From positions 124,001 through 188,000 of the forward strand of contig NZ_BJYD01000017.1 of the NCBI RefSeq assembly GCF_007991335.1: a stretch of DNA of 64,000 nucleotides. Reading direction: 5' to 3'. The DNA is from Halobacillus faecis. GTDB lineage: Bacteria > Bacillota > Bacilli > Bacillales > Halobacillaceae. A model generated the notes under the pieces. It did not search any database. It had not been told where the DNA came from and saw nothing but the letters and a program-made list of their open reading frames with translations. Positions 43,301-50,843 of the stretch are shown here, piece by piece. Numbering within the stretch: the first letter of the stretch is position 1; every line of letters begins with the position of its first letter. A program made the position numbers and the translations under genes.

Positions 43301-43435
43301 TTCTATGACGTCCTCAGCCGTCGTTACAACAGCATCACCGCCCCAGTTATCACGGCTCTCATTCCACATTTTCGCAACGGATGCTGCATACTTGTCTTCA
43401 TACTCTACAATGCTCACACGCTCTAAAGTTTTCAT
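40358..43435 (-). CDS. GNAT acetyltransferase fused to a large beta-rich domain
   Basis: 1025 residues. The N-terminal GNAT domain (about 1-155) has the acetyl-CoA loop VHPGYQGLKIGKRLL (about 90-104) and conserved YKKCGF. About 870 residues of predominantly beta-strand sequence follow, with immunoglobulin-like segments in the middle (about 220-420) and a C-terminal part (about 770-1000) reminiscent of the galactose-mutarotase sandwich (FPGFYSLFHQGREFLHHQYP, then WWNPWGGGLRYVL). There is no signal peptide, so it appears cytoplasmic. It is coupled to an amidohydrolase downstream. The assignment of the large part is inference. ATG at 43435 follows GGAGG. Confidence 0.75.
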   Translation of the reverse strand: MKTLERVSIVEYEDKYAASVAKMWNESRDNWGGDAVVTTAEDVIEKEAKSTNLHLFLAVVEGEVVGYCGLSEYKEDTGALYIPLLNVHPGYQGLKIGKRLLLQAIDKTVEYGWPRLDLFTWPGNTKAVPLYKKCGFFWEDRDDATHLMNFMPQVLQIEALKPFFEKHDWYSTSVRPLEIKPDGTRDRGFTFYEYRWEDGEEFVRVQFERTGRGVTLIETNDWRVEMDVPDFKLLENKDYPVTYRVENYTSEPLEMSLFGKTSTLVRENLDEEAIVKSHWSTSSSVQVQVPDQEPSPWKTHPVIGADLMINGERIPLRTGVFPLQAGKVDVRTVQRHWRPKQKGTLYLDVESRMEARAVLTIKLPHQKVLQWADSSVNVEVEGKGRTTIPVSVELLKNGFLNEVVEVDGRTEDGHAFSFRTKIGLAFPGFGGKFGGDTDTDWYGYNGPYFVKVEKRNQMVSVGSVRSKEDPLLLLTPKIGHPFSEEFSKKMATAVEYIELAEAFVMKTSLESESFPGILLNSYYKIYGDGLVEIHHELINNGEKDYENLHLLQPVFPKYKALALPERDGVVIGTEALIPYTEYLREKDLSERWLYTTNRAGDTFGIAWPEEATGRKDDWRFAFEYKLDRLSSGSKNCHGPIQIGVNVASHWSEWRELIIGEGEFLPEKPVFEMVPKEGLVSKAGQEVTHSFRSLLTPYLYGELTVENDGNSYRKEAKREDGVTAIDVPIIHERPGFAALFGTFRSEGRNADFLSYQLVQGDQKVNVSQKEDRWMVDNGTLTFTASTSYFPGFYSLFHQGREFLHHQYPEAGPRSWWNPWGGGLRYVLDGVSPFSMMKEETKVESITKEDQDGNDWTGICMATTFHEHEKMKGLTLKQYALTLPEVPVVAVYAEIEQGAPRTFAAENITLEAFLKPDENLSSCFARVPTEGVFHTYYAGVEEYELESGPSVVIGSDERSDHLMMVHPETRKLSEMYMNQDVFLAASVHEWSASSQKVAVVEPTFFIIGEHEEPWKHHPFHRISFKGK

Positions 43436-43535
43436 AGCATTTCCTCCAACGTATGTAATGGAAAATACTTGCTCACTCACAGTTTATGAGTTTATGGCTG
43501 GGAAGTAAAGAATATTCAAACAAATCTATGTCCTG

Positions 43536-43655
43536 TAACGACCTGACTCTTGGTAATAAAACCCTAGCTCCTGGAAGTAGCGACTTAACGATCAACCATA
43601 ACGCCCTATTTCTATTACCAATAACGACCTAATGCTGAAAAGTGATGCCCTGACT
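43536..43655. repeat. Array C: six degenerate 21-bp repeats
   Basis: The core TAACGACCT recurs at 43536, 43557, 43578, 43599, 43622 and 43643 (spacings 21, 21, 21, 23, 21) with variants TAAAACCCT, TAGCGACTT, TAACGCCCT and TGATGCCCT. The rest of each unit is not conserved. It lies just past the 3' end of the tcyC-type gene. Confidence 0.78.
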
Positions 43656-43667
43656 CGGCACATAAAA

Positions 43668-43694
43668 AAAAGCCAGGCAGAATCGCCTGACTTT
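43668..43694 (-). terminator. Terminator of cystine transporter operon
   Basis: AGCCAGGC - loop - GCCTGACT, with a run of eight T on the minus strand. Confidence 0.82.
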
Positions 43695-44430
43695 ACTTTC
43701 GTATCCGGTTCAAGAACTGCTGCGTACGGGGTTCTTTCGTCTGTTGGAAAATTTGCTCCGGGGTCCCCTGTTCGACAACTTTCCCTCGGTCCATAAAGAT
43801 GACCCGGTCGGCCACTTCTTCCGCAAAGCTCATTTCATGGGTAACGACAACCATGGTCATTCCTTCTTGCGCGAGCTCTTTCATGACATCAAGAACATCA
43901 CCGACAAGCTCAGGATCAAGAGCCGAGGTCGGCTCATCAAATAGAATGACTTCCACTCCAGTAGCCAGTGCACGAGCAATGCCCACACGCTGTTGCTGAC
44001 CGCCAGAGAGTTGATGCGGATAAGCATCAAGCTTCTCACCAAGTCCGACCTTCGTTAAGATCTCCGTCGCCCGTTCGCGCGCTTTCGCTTTAGATACCTT
44101 TTGAACAGTCACAGGCCCTTCCATCACATTTTCGAGTGCGGTGAAATGTGGGAAAAGGTTATGGTTCTGAAAGACCATCCCGGTTTGTTTTCTGAATTCG
44201 ACGACCTGTTTTTTCTTCGAGGGCTTAGAAAAATCCATCGACTGCTTTCCAATCGTGATCTCTCCTTCTTCCGGTGTCTCCAGAATGTTCAAAGAACGGA
44301 GCAGCGTCGTTTTCCCAGAACCTGAGGGTCCGATGACAACCACCACTTCTCCGCGGTCGACATCCATATTGATATTCTTCAGTACGTGCAAATCTCCAAA
44401 AGATTTGTTGAGGTCCTTGACGGTAATCAT
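43693..44430 (-). CDS. tcyC: Amino-acid ABC transporter ATPase, TcyC-like
   Basis: 245 residues with Walker [10 protein letters not shown] (about 33-41), signature LSGGQQQR (about 141-148) and Walker [14 protein letters not shown] (about 162-174). End-to-end resemblance to B. subtilis TcyC (shared [15 protein letters not shown]-type block and C-terminal TQQFLNRI) suggests L-cystine uptake. It is last in the order binding protein, permease, ATPase. ATG at 44430 follows AGGAGG. Confidence 0.88.
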   Translation of the reverse strand: MITVKDLNKSFGDLHVLKNINMDVDRGEVVVVIGPSGSGKTTLLRSLNILETPEEGEITIGKQSMDFSKPSKKKQVVEFRKQTGMVFQNHNLFPHFTALENVMEGPVTVQKVSKAKARERATEILTKVGLGEKLDAYPHQLSGGQQQRVGIARALATGVEVILFDEPTSALDPELVGDVLDVMKELAQEGMTMVVVTHEMSFAEEVADRVIFMDRGKVVEQGTPEQIFQQTKEPRTQQFLNRIRK

Positions 44431-44439
44431 AGCTGCCTC

Positions 44440-45138
44440 CTATTTTGCGACATATTGATCCAACCTGTTCTCTACACGATCCTGTACAAAAGAAAGCCCG
44501 ATACAAATGATCCAGTAGATCACGGCTGCTTCGGTATAAACGAGTAGAAAATGATAGTTTGTTGCTGCGATTTCCTGTGCTTTTCGGAACATTTCTGTGT
44601 ACGTAATCGTCGATGCCAACGAGGTATCTTTGATTAAGCCGATAAACGAGTTCGACAATGGCGGAATCGATACTCTCGTTGCTTGGGGCAGAACGACACG
44701 TCGCAGGGCCTGAAGATTTGTCATTCCAATCGAGTGAGAAGCTTCCCACTGCCCTTTAGGTATCGACAAAATGGCCGCACGAATAATCTCAGAATTGTAA
44801 GCTCCCATATTCAAGGAAAAACCGATGATGGCAGAATACAACGGGTTAATGGTCACTCCCACTGAAGGAAGCCCGAAAAAGATGATGAATAATTGCACAA
44901 GTAAAGGTGTCCCGCGAATGATTGACACATAGGCACGCGCCATCCACTGGAGCACTTTCATGTTTGAAAGCCTCATCAGCGCAGTAATGACAGCCAAAAC
45001 TAATCCGATGGCAAATGTAATCAGCGTCAGTGGAATGGTATAGTAGAAAGCCCCTTTCACCAAAGGGAGAAAAGAGCTCACAATAATATCGATATACTTT
45101 TCCATTTCAGGGTCTGTAAAGATGTTACTTAGATACAT
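44440..45138 (-). CDS. tcyB: Amino-acid ABC transporter permease, TcyB-like
   Basis: 232 residues with about five membrane segments and the polar amino-acid permease motif (EASHSIGMTNLQALRRVVLP, about 152-171, the EAA loop that contacts the ATPase). The ATG at 45138 lies within the 3' end of the binding-protein gene (14-nt overlap). A longer frame to 45168 has no better start signal. It forms the membrane channel of the cystine-type importer. Confidence 0.87.
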   Translation of the reverse strand: MYLSNIFTDPEMEKYIDIIVSSFLPLVKGAFYYTIPLTLITFAIGLVLAVITALMRLSNMKVLQWMARAYVSIIRGTPLLVQLFIIFFGLPSVGVTINPLYSAIIGFSLNMGAYNSEIIRAAILSIPKGQWEASHSIGMTNLQALRRVVLPQATRVSIPPLSNSFIGLIKDTSLASTITYTEMFRKAQEIAATNYHFLLVYTEAAVIYWIICIGLSFVQDRVENRLDQYVAK

Positions 45139-45952
45139 CTTCACCAAACCATTTCTCGGAAATCTCAAGGTATGTGCCGTCGTCTTTCATTTCTTGAAGG
45201 GCTTCATTGACGGCTTTTACAAGATCTTCATTGCCTTGACGGAATAGCAGGCCACTTTGAGAAGCATCATCTTGACGGGCTGCGATTTTTACAGGGGCAT
45301 CCTCACGGTTGTTCAAATAATCAAGCACAGACAAACGGTCGTTGACTGTCGCTTCCACTCGTTTTGTAGCAAGAAGCTGCATGGACTCATTGAATCCTTC
45401 CACACTTGTAATTTCTGCTCCATTTTCACGGGCAATGTCTGCATAGTTACTAGTCATGGATTGGGCAGCATTGACACCTTCTAGATCTTCAAAGCTTTGA
45501 ATGGACTCGTTATCTTTATGAGTCACAACCACTGCGGAAGATTGAATATAAGGATCAGAGAAAGAATACTCTTCCTGACGTTCTTCCGTAATCCCAACCT
45601 GATTCGCAACCATATCGAAACGTTCAGCATTAAGGCCAGCAAACATGGAATCCCACTTCGTTTCGTTAAATACAGGTTTGACCCCAAGGCGGTCGGCTAC
45701 CTCACGCGCAATCTCTACGTCAAAACCAGTCAGTTCATCATTTTCATCGTGGAAGGTGTATGGACGATACGTCCCTTCTGTACCAATCACCAATTCTCCA
45801 CTTTCTTTGATCTGTTCAAGCAAGGTCTGCTCAGAAGATTCGGACTCATTTTCTTCACCAGAAGAAGCCTGACCGTCTTCCTCACTGCTTCCGCAAGCGG
45901 CCAGCACCATCGCTATAAAACCTATGGATAAAAGCAAAACGAACTTTTTCAT
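45125..45952 (-). CDS. tcyA: Amino-acid ABC transporter substrate-binding lipoprotein, TcyA-like
   Basis: 275 residues. The signal peptide has lipobox VLAAC (Cys at about 20), then an acidic Glu/Ser linker and a periplasmic-binding-protein fold of family 3 (LVIGTEGTYRPYTFHDENDE, then GFDVEIAREVADRLGV). Such proteins bind L-cystine or other polar amino acids. ATG at 45952 follows AAGGAGGATT. A good promoter lies upstream. First gene of the tcy-type operon. Confidence 0.9.
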   Translation of the reverse strand: MKKFVLLLSIGFIAMVLAACGSSEEDGQASSGEENESESSEQTLLEQIKESGELVIGTEGTYRPYTFHDENDELTGFDVEIAREVADRLGVKPVFNETKWDSMFAGLNAERFDMVANQVGITEERQEEYSFSDPYIQSSAVVVTHKDNESIQSFEDLEGVNAAQSMTSNYADIARENGAEITSVEGFNESMQLLATKRVEATVNDRLSVLDYLNNREDAPVKIAARQDDASQSGLLFRQGNEDLVKAVNEALQEMKDDGTYLEISEKWFGEDVSK

Positions 45953-46005
45953 TTTAAAATCCTCCTTAAAACCAAGTAAATTGATATGTTTTATTGACTT
46001 TTACG

Positions 46006-46034
46006 ATGTTAACGGATAAAGGGGACGATGTCAA
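46006..46034 (-). promoter_or_regulatory. Sigma-A promoter of tcy-type operon
   Basis: Minus strand TTGACA (plus 46029-46034), 17-nt spacer, TAACAT (plus 46006-46011). No S-box or T-box leader fits in the roughly 50-nt leader. Confidence 0.72.
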
Positions 46035-46035
46035 T

Positions 46036-46066
46036 AAAAAAACCTGACGACCCCTCGCCAGGTTTT
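46036..46066 (-). terminator. Terminator of DUF3231 gene
   Basis: AAAACCTG - 12-nt loop - CAGGTTTT, with a T7 tail on the minus strand; it abuts the tcy promoter. Confidence 0.75.
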
Positions 46067-46074
46067 CCACTCCA

Positions 46075-47061
46075 TCAATGTTTAATGGTTTGTGGCGGTT
46101 CTTCCATCCACCCATGCTTAATCATGATTTTAGCGCCTTCATGGGCGTACTCGAATATATCTTTCATAAAGACAGTTAATTTCGTAGGTAAATCATTCCG
46201 TAAACTGAACGCCGTTCCTAAAGAATTCCCCCCCAGCGAAAAACTGCAAAACAGACTGACACAATACATCATGATCTTATCCGAAAACGGCGGAATTTTG
46301 GAACTCGTGATATTCCCCCCGGCAGTTGATGGGATTTGTATGTCGTTTTGCAAGAAGACTTCACTCATTTCCTTGATCAGGCCTTTCGCTAGTTCTCCTC
46401 CCTTATAAAAATAATCGCTGGCATCTTTATGGGTAGCGCTTTGAGCGAATCCATAAATCATCTGCATTCCCGTAATATTTGACTCAATGGAATGGTGGAT
46501 GTGAGCAATTTCAACGGTATTTAATGCCCGCTTTCCTTTTAAAGGGTTGAACATCCCTAAATAATTCATCCCTTTCGCATGCTCCACCTGTTTTTGGACC
46601 GCCACGTAAGGAGCTCTCGGAAGATAGCCTTTGCTCAATAAAAATTGCGTACAATCGTCATAGCATTTTTGAGTAATCTGGGTCAGTTCCTGATACAGCA
46701 ACGTGACATCCGGGCGGTACGACATCGTTAAATTCAGTGTGTGCATGCCCATGCTGATTTCTTTCACTAAACGCAAAAACATAATGTCAAAACCATTATC
46801 GAAAAGCTTGGGGACCCCTGTATTCACGTCATCCTTGGTAAAACCGTTAGGAACAGGTACATCATCCTGTTCAAACATGGATTCGATTTTGCCGACATAT
46901 TGTTGAATGGTTGACCTTAAATTCGTCATGATTTGTTTCGCTTCAGAATCGTCCGCTTGTTCGATGAAATATTCAAGCATCGTGAGAATCATCGTCTTCT
47001 GCTGATAAGTCATCCACAACGTACCGATTTCGGATGAAGATAAACGAGGGCTTTCTGGCAT
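46075..47061 (-). CDS. DUF3231 family protein
   Basis: 328 residues made of two similar four-helix halves (about 10-165 and 175-325). Each half has conserved helical signatures such as LSSSEIGTLWMTYQQKTMI and NTVEIAHIHHSIESNITGMQ. This matches the DUF3231 family, common in spore formers and sometimes multicopy; function unknown, fold probably ferritin-like. ATG at 47061 follows GAGGAGT. Monocistronic. Confidence 0.82.
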   Translation of the reverse strand: MPESPRLSSSEIGTLWMTYQQKTMILTMLEYFIEQADDSEAKQIMTNLRSTIQQYVGKIESMFEQDDVPVPNGFTKDDVNTGVPKLFDNGFDIMFLRLVKEISMGMHTLNLTMSYRPDVTLLYQELTQITQKCYDDCTQFLLSKGYLPRAPYVAVQKQVEHAKGMNYLGMFNPLKGKRALNTVEIAHIHHSIESNITGMQMIYGFAQSATHKDASDYFYKGGELAKGLIKEMSEVFLQNDIQIPSTAGGNITSSKIPPFSDKIMMYCVSLFCSFSLGGNSLGTAFSLRNDLPTKLTVFMKDIFEYAHEGAKIMIKHGWMEEPPQTIKH

Positions 47062-47230
47062 TTTGAACTCCTCCAATTTGGATTGCATTCAGTTATTCAC
47101 TGCAATATCCGTGCTTTTTCCTTAGTCTTTTCAAACTGGTGCGTTTCATTCATCAATAAGGATGAAAAGTAAGACATAGGGGAAGGATTCTTGGAGAAAG
47201 TAAGAAGGAACCAATAGGAGGAGGATGAAA

Positions 47231-47404
47231 ATGAGTAAAAATAGTGAGAGCAGAAAGAAAAACAACCCAAAAGGCAGAGACCGCGGGTCTGCTAACCAGA
47301 AGCTTCAAGCAGCCCTAGAGGGACGCAACAAAGAAGATGACCACTTATCCGCTGCTTATATGAACAACAATACCGCAGCGGTTGATGTAACCGAAGAACA
47401 GTAG
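47231..47404 (+). CDS. Small hydrophilic protein, possibly spore-related
   Basis: 57 residues starting MSKNSESRKKNNPKGRDRG, then a helical middle (SANQKLQAALEGRNKEDDH) and a polar tail. The ribosome-binding site AGGAGGATG is strong and a good terminator follows. Composition (Lys/Asn/Gln/Gly, no aromatic core) and the neighbouring spore genes suggest a minor spore protein, but I cannot match it to a named SASP family. Confidence 0.6.
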   Translation: MSKNSESRKKNNPKGRDRGSANQKLQAALEGRNKEDDHLSAAYMNNNTAAVDVTEEQ

Positions 47405-47486
47405 CTAAGGAAGCTGGTCCTGGATGTAGCTCCTTTAGGATATCTGTCCACACCTTGGCCTGGCATTCATTCCTAGATAAACGTAG

Positions 47487-47517
47487 AGGCCTGCCCATCA
47501 CCGGGCAGGCCTTTATT
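47487..47517. terminator. Bidirectional terminator
   Basis: AGGCCTGCCC - 6-nt loop - GGGCAGGCCT followed by a T-rich tail, between convergent small genes. Confidence 0.85.
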
Positions 47518-47525
47518 TAGCTTCA

Positions 47526-47669
47526 TTATTTTTGAATGGGTTTGCGAGCGAGGTGTTCTTTAACCTGATTGTAGGAGAGCCCCGACTGTTCATTGCGGCG
47601 TTTCACATCACTCACATTCGTTCCAGAGCTTGCAAACACATCTTTTCCAGGATTGTTCGATTGATTCAT
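47526..47669 (-). CDS. Small gamma-type SASP-like protein
   Basis: 47 residues. The middle (FASSGTNVSDVKRRNEQS) resembles the FASETNVQQVKQQNAQS repeat of gamma-type small acid-soluble spore proteins. The ribosome-binding site AGGAGGTGAT is a full match to the 16S anti-SD tail, which implies strong expression. Only one repeat is present, whereas SspE has two, so this is a short relative at best. It is adjacent to yuiD and cwlJ. Too short for most gene callers. Confidence 0.6.
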   Translation of the reverse strand: MNQSNNPGKDVFASSGTNVSDVKRRNEQSGLSYNQVKEHLARKPIQK

Positions 47670-47711
47670 CCGAATCACCTCCTGGCCTTATTTTTTGCAC
47701 GATTGGTTTCA

Positions 47712-48176
47712 TTATCCTTCAAGCTTTGCAGAAAAATATCCAAGAGCGGCACCTAACAGAGCTCCGCCCAGCACTTCAATTGGCTGATGACCGAGAAGCT
47801 CTTTTAATTCTTTATCACGCTCGACAAATTCCGAACTTGGAAAATCTCCAGAAATCGCAGCAAAGTTATCTTCAAGGTCATTCACCAGTTGAGCGATTTC
47901 TCCTGTATGTCTACGAATTCCTTGAGCATCATACATGACGATGACACCGAAGATCGTCGCTAGCGCGGTTTCTGTATGACGCGACCCTTTGTTGGCAGCG
48001 ATATATGTCGCAAGCGCTGACACTCCAGCCGAGTGGGAACTCGGTTGGCCGCCTGTCGTAGCAATCTGCTTCAAATCCCATTCCCCGGTCACTTTTTTAT
48101 GAGTGAAAATTTTTAAGGCTTGTGCGATTCCAATTGCCGATAGGGCTGTAATAACCCCTCGATTCATCTTATCCAT
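47712..48176 (-). CDS. yuiD: YuiD-type divergent PAP2/DUF212 membrane protein
   Basis: 154 residues. DUF212 family: conserved TGGQPSSHSAGVSALATYI (about 41-59) with the PAP2-like PSSHS motif, and GHQPIEVLGGALLGAALGY near the C-terminus. Two to three hydrophobic helices. It is a small integral membrane protein distantly related to acid phosphatases; substrate unknown. ATG at 48176 follows GGAGGGTC. Confidence 0.9.
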   Translation of the reverse strand: MDKMNRGVITALSAIGIAQALKIFTHKKVTGEWDLKQIATTGGQPSSHSAGVSALATYIAANKGSRHTETALATIFGVIVMYDAQGIRRHTGEIAQLVNDLEDNFAAISGDFPSSEFVERDKELKELLGHQPIEVLGGALLGAALGYFSAKLEG

Positions 48177-48290
48177 TATTGACCCTCCAGTTCATGTACA
48201 TCTATATATGTTCATACCCTCTGTGTTTGGTTTTATTCAGAAGGATCTAAGAAACATAAAAAGCTTATTCCCTTATCAGAAGGATCAAAA

Positions 48291-48324
48291 TAAAAAACTG
48301 ACAGGCGAAATACAGCCTGTCAGT
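48291..48324 (-). terminator. Terminator of cwlJ
   Basis: ACTGACAGGC - 8-nt loop - GCCTGTCAGT with a T run on the minus strand. Confidence 0.85.
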
Positions 48325-48335
48325 CTTATTCATGA

Positions 48336-48764
48336 TTAGAATGAATTGTAAATTTCATCACATTCACCCGAGGCGGGCTCATAAAAACAGTGGGATTTGT
48401 ATCTTCCGACCTGACTCTGCCCATACCACGTCGGCGGGCAGTCTCCGTCCGGCCTGAAGTACCATAAACTGTACTTTGCCGGCCAGCTCCTGTACCCCTT
48501 TACGTTCCTCCGTGCCAGACGTCTCTCACTGTCCCGTGCTCTTCGGTAATACAATCCGTGTTGCAACGCTTCAAATGCTTTCGGCTGGTTGATGACCTGA
48601 GGCAGGGTATTCACCCCTTTGAAATCCGAACAATTCACCCTAGCCCGATTTACAGCGACAGCACCTACGTGCAGCATGCCCTGCTTCCCTTCTCCAACAG
48701 CCTCTGCTCGCAGCAATCGTGCCAACATATCGATATGTTTGCTTGGAGCTTTAATAACAGCCAT
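48336..48764 (-). CDS. cwlJ: Spore cortex-lytic enzyme CwlJ
   Basis: 142 residues, the same length as B. subtilis CwlJ, consisting of a single SleB-like hydrolase domain with no signal peptide. LARLLRAEAVGEGKQGMLHV (about 14-33) holds the predicted catalytic glutamate; VAVNRARVNCSDF and the Cys-rich end (SHCFYEPASGEC) are typical. CwlJ sits in the coat and degrades cortex during germination, activated by Ca-DPA; it normally needs GerQ, which is not in this window. ATG at 48764 follows AAGGGGGCG. Confidence 0.93.
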   Translation of the reverse strand: MAVIKAPSKHIDMLARLLRAEAVGEGKQGMLHVGAVAVNRARVNCSDFKGVNTLPQVINQPKAFEALQHGLYYRRARDSERRLARRNVKGYRSWPAKYSLWYFRPDGDCPPTWYGQSQVGRYKSHCFYEPASGECDEIYNSF

Positions 48765-48835
48765 GTGGTCGCCCCCTTTTTGCTCACTCTTCTATAATCT
48801 ATTCAAAAAAAGAGAGCGCATGAAAAAAGAAGGGA

Positions 48836-49531
48836 TTAGGACAACATTTGCCTCCTACGTTGATGCCATAGCGTCACTTCAAGAGCAGTAAGACACAGAA
48901 GAAGCCAGGCTAAACCAAACAAATAACCTGCAACAACATCTGTGAAGAAATGAACCCCTAAATAAACACGGCTGATTCCGATCAAGATTGCGATGAGGGC
49001 CAAAACGACATTGATAGTCCACTTCCACTTAGGCTCAAGTTTGCTGATGGCGAAAAGATAAATAATGAAACCATAAAAAACGAGTGCGCCCGATGCATGA
49101 CCACTTGGAAAACTGGAAGTCGCGCCATGATAATCGCCTTTGAACGTTGGTCGGTCGCGGCTAGAGAAAGACTTCAATCCTGCCGTGAGCCCACTGACTC
49201 CTCCCATCGCGAGAATGAAATAAACACCTACCCAGCGACTGAATGGCGAAAAGAACAACAAATAGACAACAAGAATTAAGGAAACAATCACCATAAAAAT
49301 AACAGATCCTGCCTTAGAAATCCCCTTGGCCAATGGCTCCGCTCCACCAAACGCAGTCGCCCGCACAAGATCGAAAGCCTGCTGGTCGATCGCGAACTTC
49401 TCTTTCTGCAATATGCTGTTGGTCAAATCAATGAAATAATAAATGCTGATTCCAAGTGAAAGGAATCCAACCAGAATAAGTAATACAGATGTAATGGATA
49501 GATCTGATAATTTCGTTCCAGAAAAGAGCAT
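48836..49531 (-). CDS. PAP2-family membrane phosphatase
   Basis: 231 residues with about six membrane segments and all three lipid-phosphatase motifs: KSFSSRDRP (about 119-127), FPSGHASG (about 139-146) and SRVYLGVHFFTD (about 186-197). The family dephosphorylates undecaprenyl pyrophosphate or phosphatidylglycerol phosphate. The start at 49531 is ATG after AGTAGGTGAAG. Monocistronic. Confidence 0.92.
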   Translation of the reverse strand: MLFSGTKLSDLSITSVLLILVGFLSLGISIYYFIDLTNSILQKEKFAIDQQAFDLVRATAFGGAEPLAKGISKAGSVIFMVIVSLILVVYLLFFSPFSRWVGVYFILAMGGVSGLTAGLKSFSSRDRPTFKGDYHGATSSFPSGHASGALVFYGFIIYLFAISKLEPKWKWTINVVLALIAILIGISRVYLGVHFFTDVVAGYLFGLAWLLLCLTALEVTLWHQRRRQMLS

Positions 49532-49644
49532 ACCTTCTTCACCTACTTTTTCGTTCGTGATAATCCATTCCCTTGCCTGCTGAAAATAAACGGCTCATCA
49601 TTAAATTTCTTTCATGATCGGCATAGCGGTGGCTGGAAAGGTTG

Positions 49645-49725
49645 GTTCGCGCGCTGAAGGGCTCGGTTCGCACGCTGGAAGACTGGTTCGCGCACTAGAA
49701 CCCTGGATCGCCCACTGGAAGTCAA
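49645..49725. repeat. Array D: four degenerate 20-21-bp repeats
   Basis: Cores GGTTCGCGCGCT, GGTTCGCACGCT, GGTTCGCGCACT and GGATCGCCCACT begin at 49645, 49666, 49686 and 49706. On the minus strand the core contains GCGCGAACC, also found in array A. It is located after the terminator of the M14 gene. Confidence 0.78.
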
Positions 49726-49748
49726 AGTCACACTCTTAATTTACAGGA

Positions 49749-49783
49749 TAAAAAAAGGAACTTCCTAAATAGGAAGCTCCCTT
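49749..49783 (-). terminator. Terminator of M14 gene
   Basis: GGAACTTCCT - 4-nt loop - AGGAAGCTCC with seven A on the plus strand (T tail on minus). Confidence 0.75.
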
Positions 49784-49787
49784 CACA

Positions 49788-50843
49788 TTATTCTCCATCG
49801 TAGTTGCTTTCCGGCAGTGTATCCCAAAAGGATGGGTCTGCCGATTCCAGTGAACCATCCGCTAAAGCATTTAGTGTCGCTTTCATAGCTGTGACCGCTT
49901 GCTGAATCAGATATCCATTGCTCTTTTGACCAAGGACATAGTCTTCACGGTAGTGATCGGCCATGCCTCGCATTTCGAATAGCAGGGTAGAGATCCCATA
50001 TTCGGCAGCCAGGCCATTACGGCTGATCGTTTGTGCCGTTCCACCAGGATACTTGGAAAGAAGACCATACCCTTTGGATTCAACAGCGTCATAAACAACA
50101 GCACCCAATTTTTTTGACTGTTCACGAACAGTTTCATCCACTTCTCCATTAGTAGGATACAAAATAGATCCAGATACGAGTTCACCCGTATCGCCAAGCG
50201 TCACTTGTGTGCCCTGGTGATGCAAGTCAATCATATAATCAGGATAGTATTTTTGCAGCACTTCTTCATGTAAAGCCTTCGTTTCAGGCTGGTTGCGGTC
50301 CACGTGGTCACGGTTCAAGTCCACCTCATTTGCATTGTATCGGGTATGCGTACCGGAAACATAATCATCCAAGGAGAAATTCACATCCCCTTCCGCTCCA
50401 TCCACATTCAATCTTGGAGCAATGAGAACATTTACATTTTCAATAATGTTTTCTACGCTCTTACCATTAGAGGTCAAATACTTGATGACTTCCAACGCTC
50501 CTTCTGTGGTCAGCGTTTCATTCCCATGCTGCTGGGTGAGGAAAAGGACAGTCGGCTTGTCTTCATCCATGGTCCCGAACTTCGCTAAATATAAATCTCT
50601 TCCCTTAACGGATTGTCCATAGACTTCAAGCTCAAGGGCTTCTGAACGCTGGTCCAGCTTATGTAAGAAATCAGTCATCTCTTCATAAGAATGCAGGCGT
50701 TCATTTTTTATGGTTTCATTACCGTTGTAATTCGGTCCATTCGGTCCGTTCTGTCCAGCCAAAACGGTGCCACTTCCTGGAATCAATCCACCTGTTGTCA
50801 AAAGCGCTCCCGTTACTGCTACTGTTAATAGTTTCTTTTTCAT
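49788..50843 (-). CDS. Secreted M14 zinc carboxypeptidase
   Basis: 351 residues. A Sec signal peptide (MKKKLLTVAVTGALLTTGG, cleavage near AQ/LAG at about 30) is followed by one M14 domain. Zinc ligands are in QQHGNETLTTEGAL (H and E, about 112-125) and DLHHQGTQ (about 200); DLNRDHVD and the C-terminal LLFEMRG supply substrate-binding and catalytic Glu. It probably trims peptides or cell-wall peptides outside the cell. ATG at 50843 follows GGGAGGA; the longer frame to 50906 lacks a site. Confidence 0.9.
   Translation of the reverse strand: MKKKLLTVAVTGALLTTGGLIPGSGTVLAGQNGPNGPNYNGNETIKNERLHSYEEMTDFLHKLDQRSEALELEVYGQSVKGRDLYLAKFGTMDEDKPTVLFLTQQHGNETLTTEGALEVIKYLTSNGKSVENIIENVNVLIAPRLNVDGAEGDVNFSLDDYVSGTHTRYNANEVDLNRDHVDRNQPETKALHEEVLQKYYPDYMIDLHHQGTQVTLGDTGELVSGSILYPTNGEVDETVREQSKKLGAVVYDAVESKGYGLLSKYPGGTAQTISRNGLAAEYGISTLLFEMRGMADHYREDYVLGQKSNGYLIQQAVTAMKATLNALADGSLESADPSFWDTLPESNYDGE

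Noticed and set aside
43490-43692. Transposon remnant or inverted repeats around array C
   Set aside because: No terminal inverted repeats, target duplication or transposase fragment visible.
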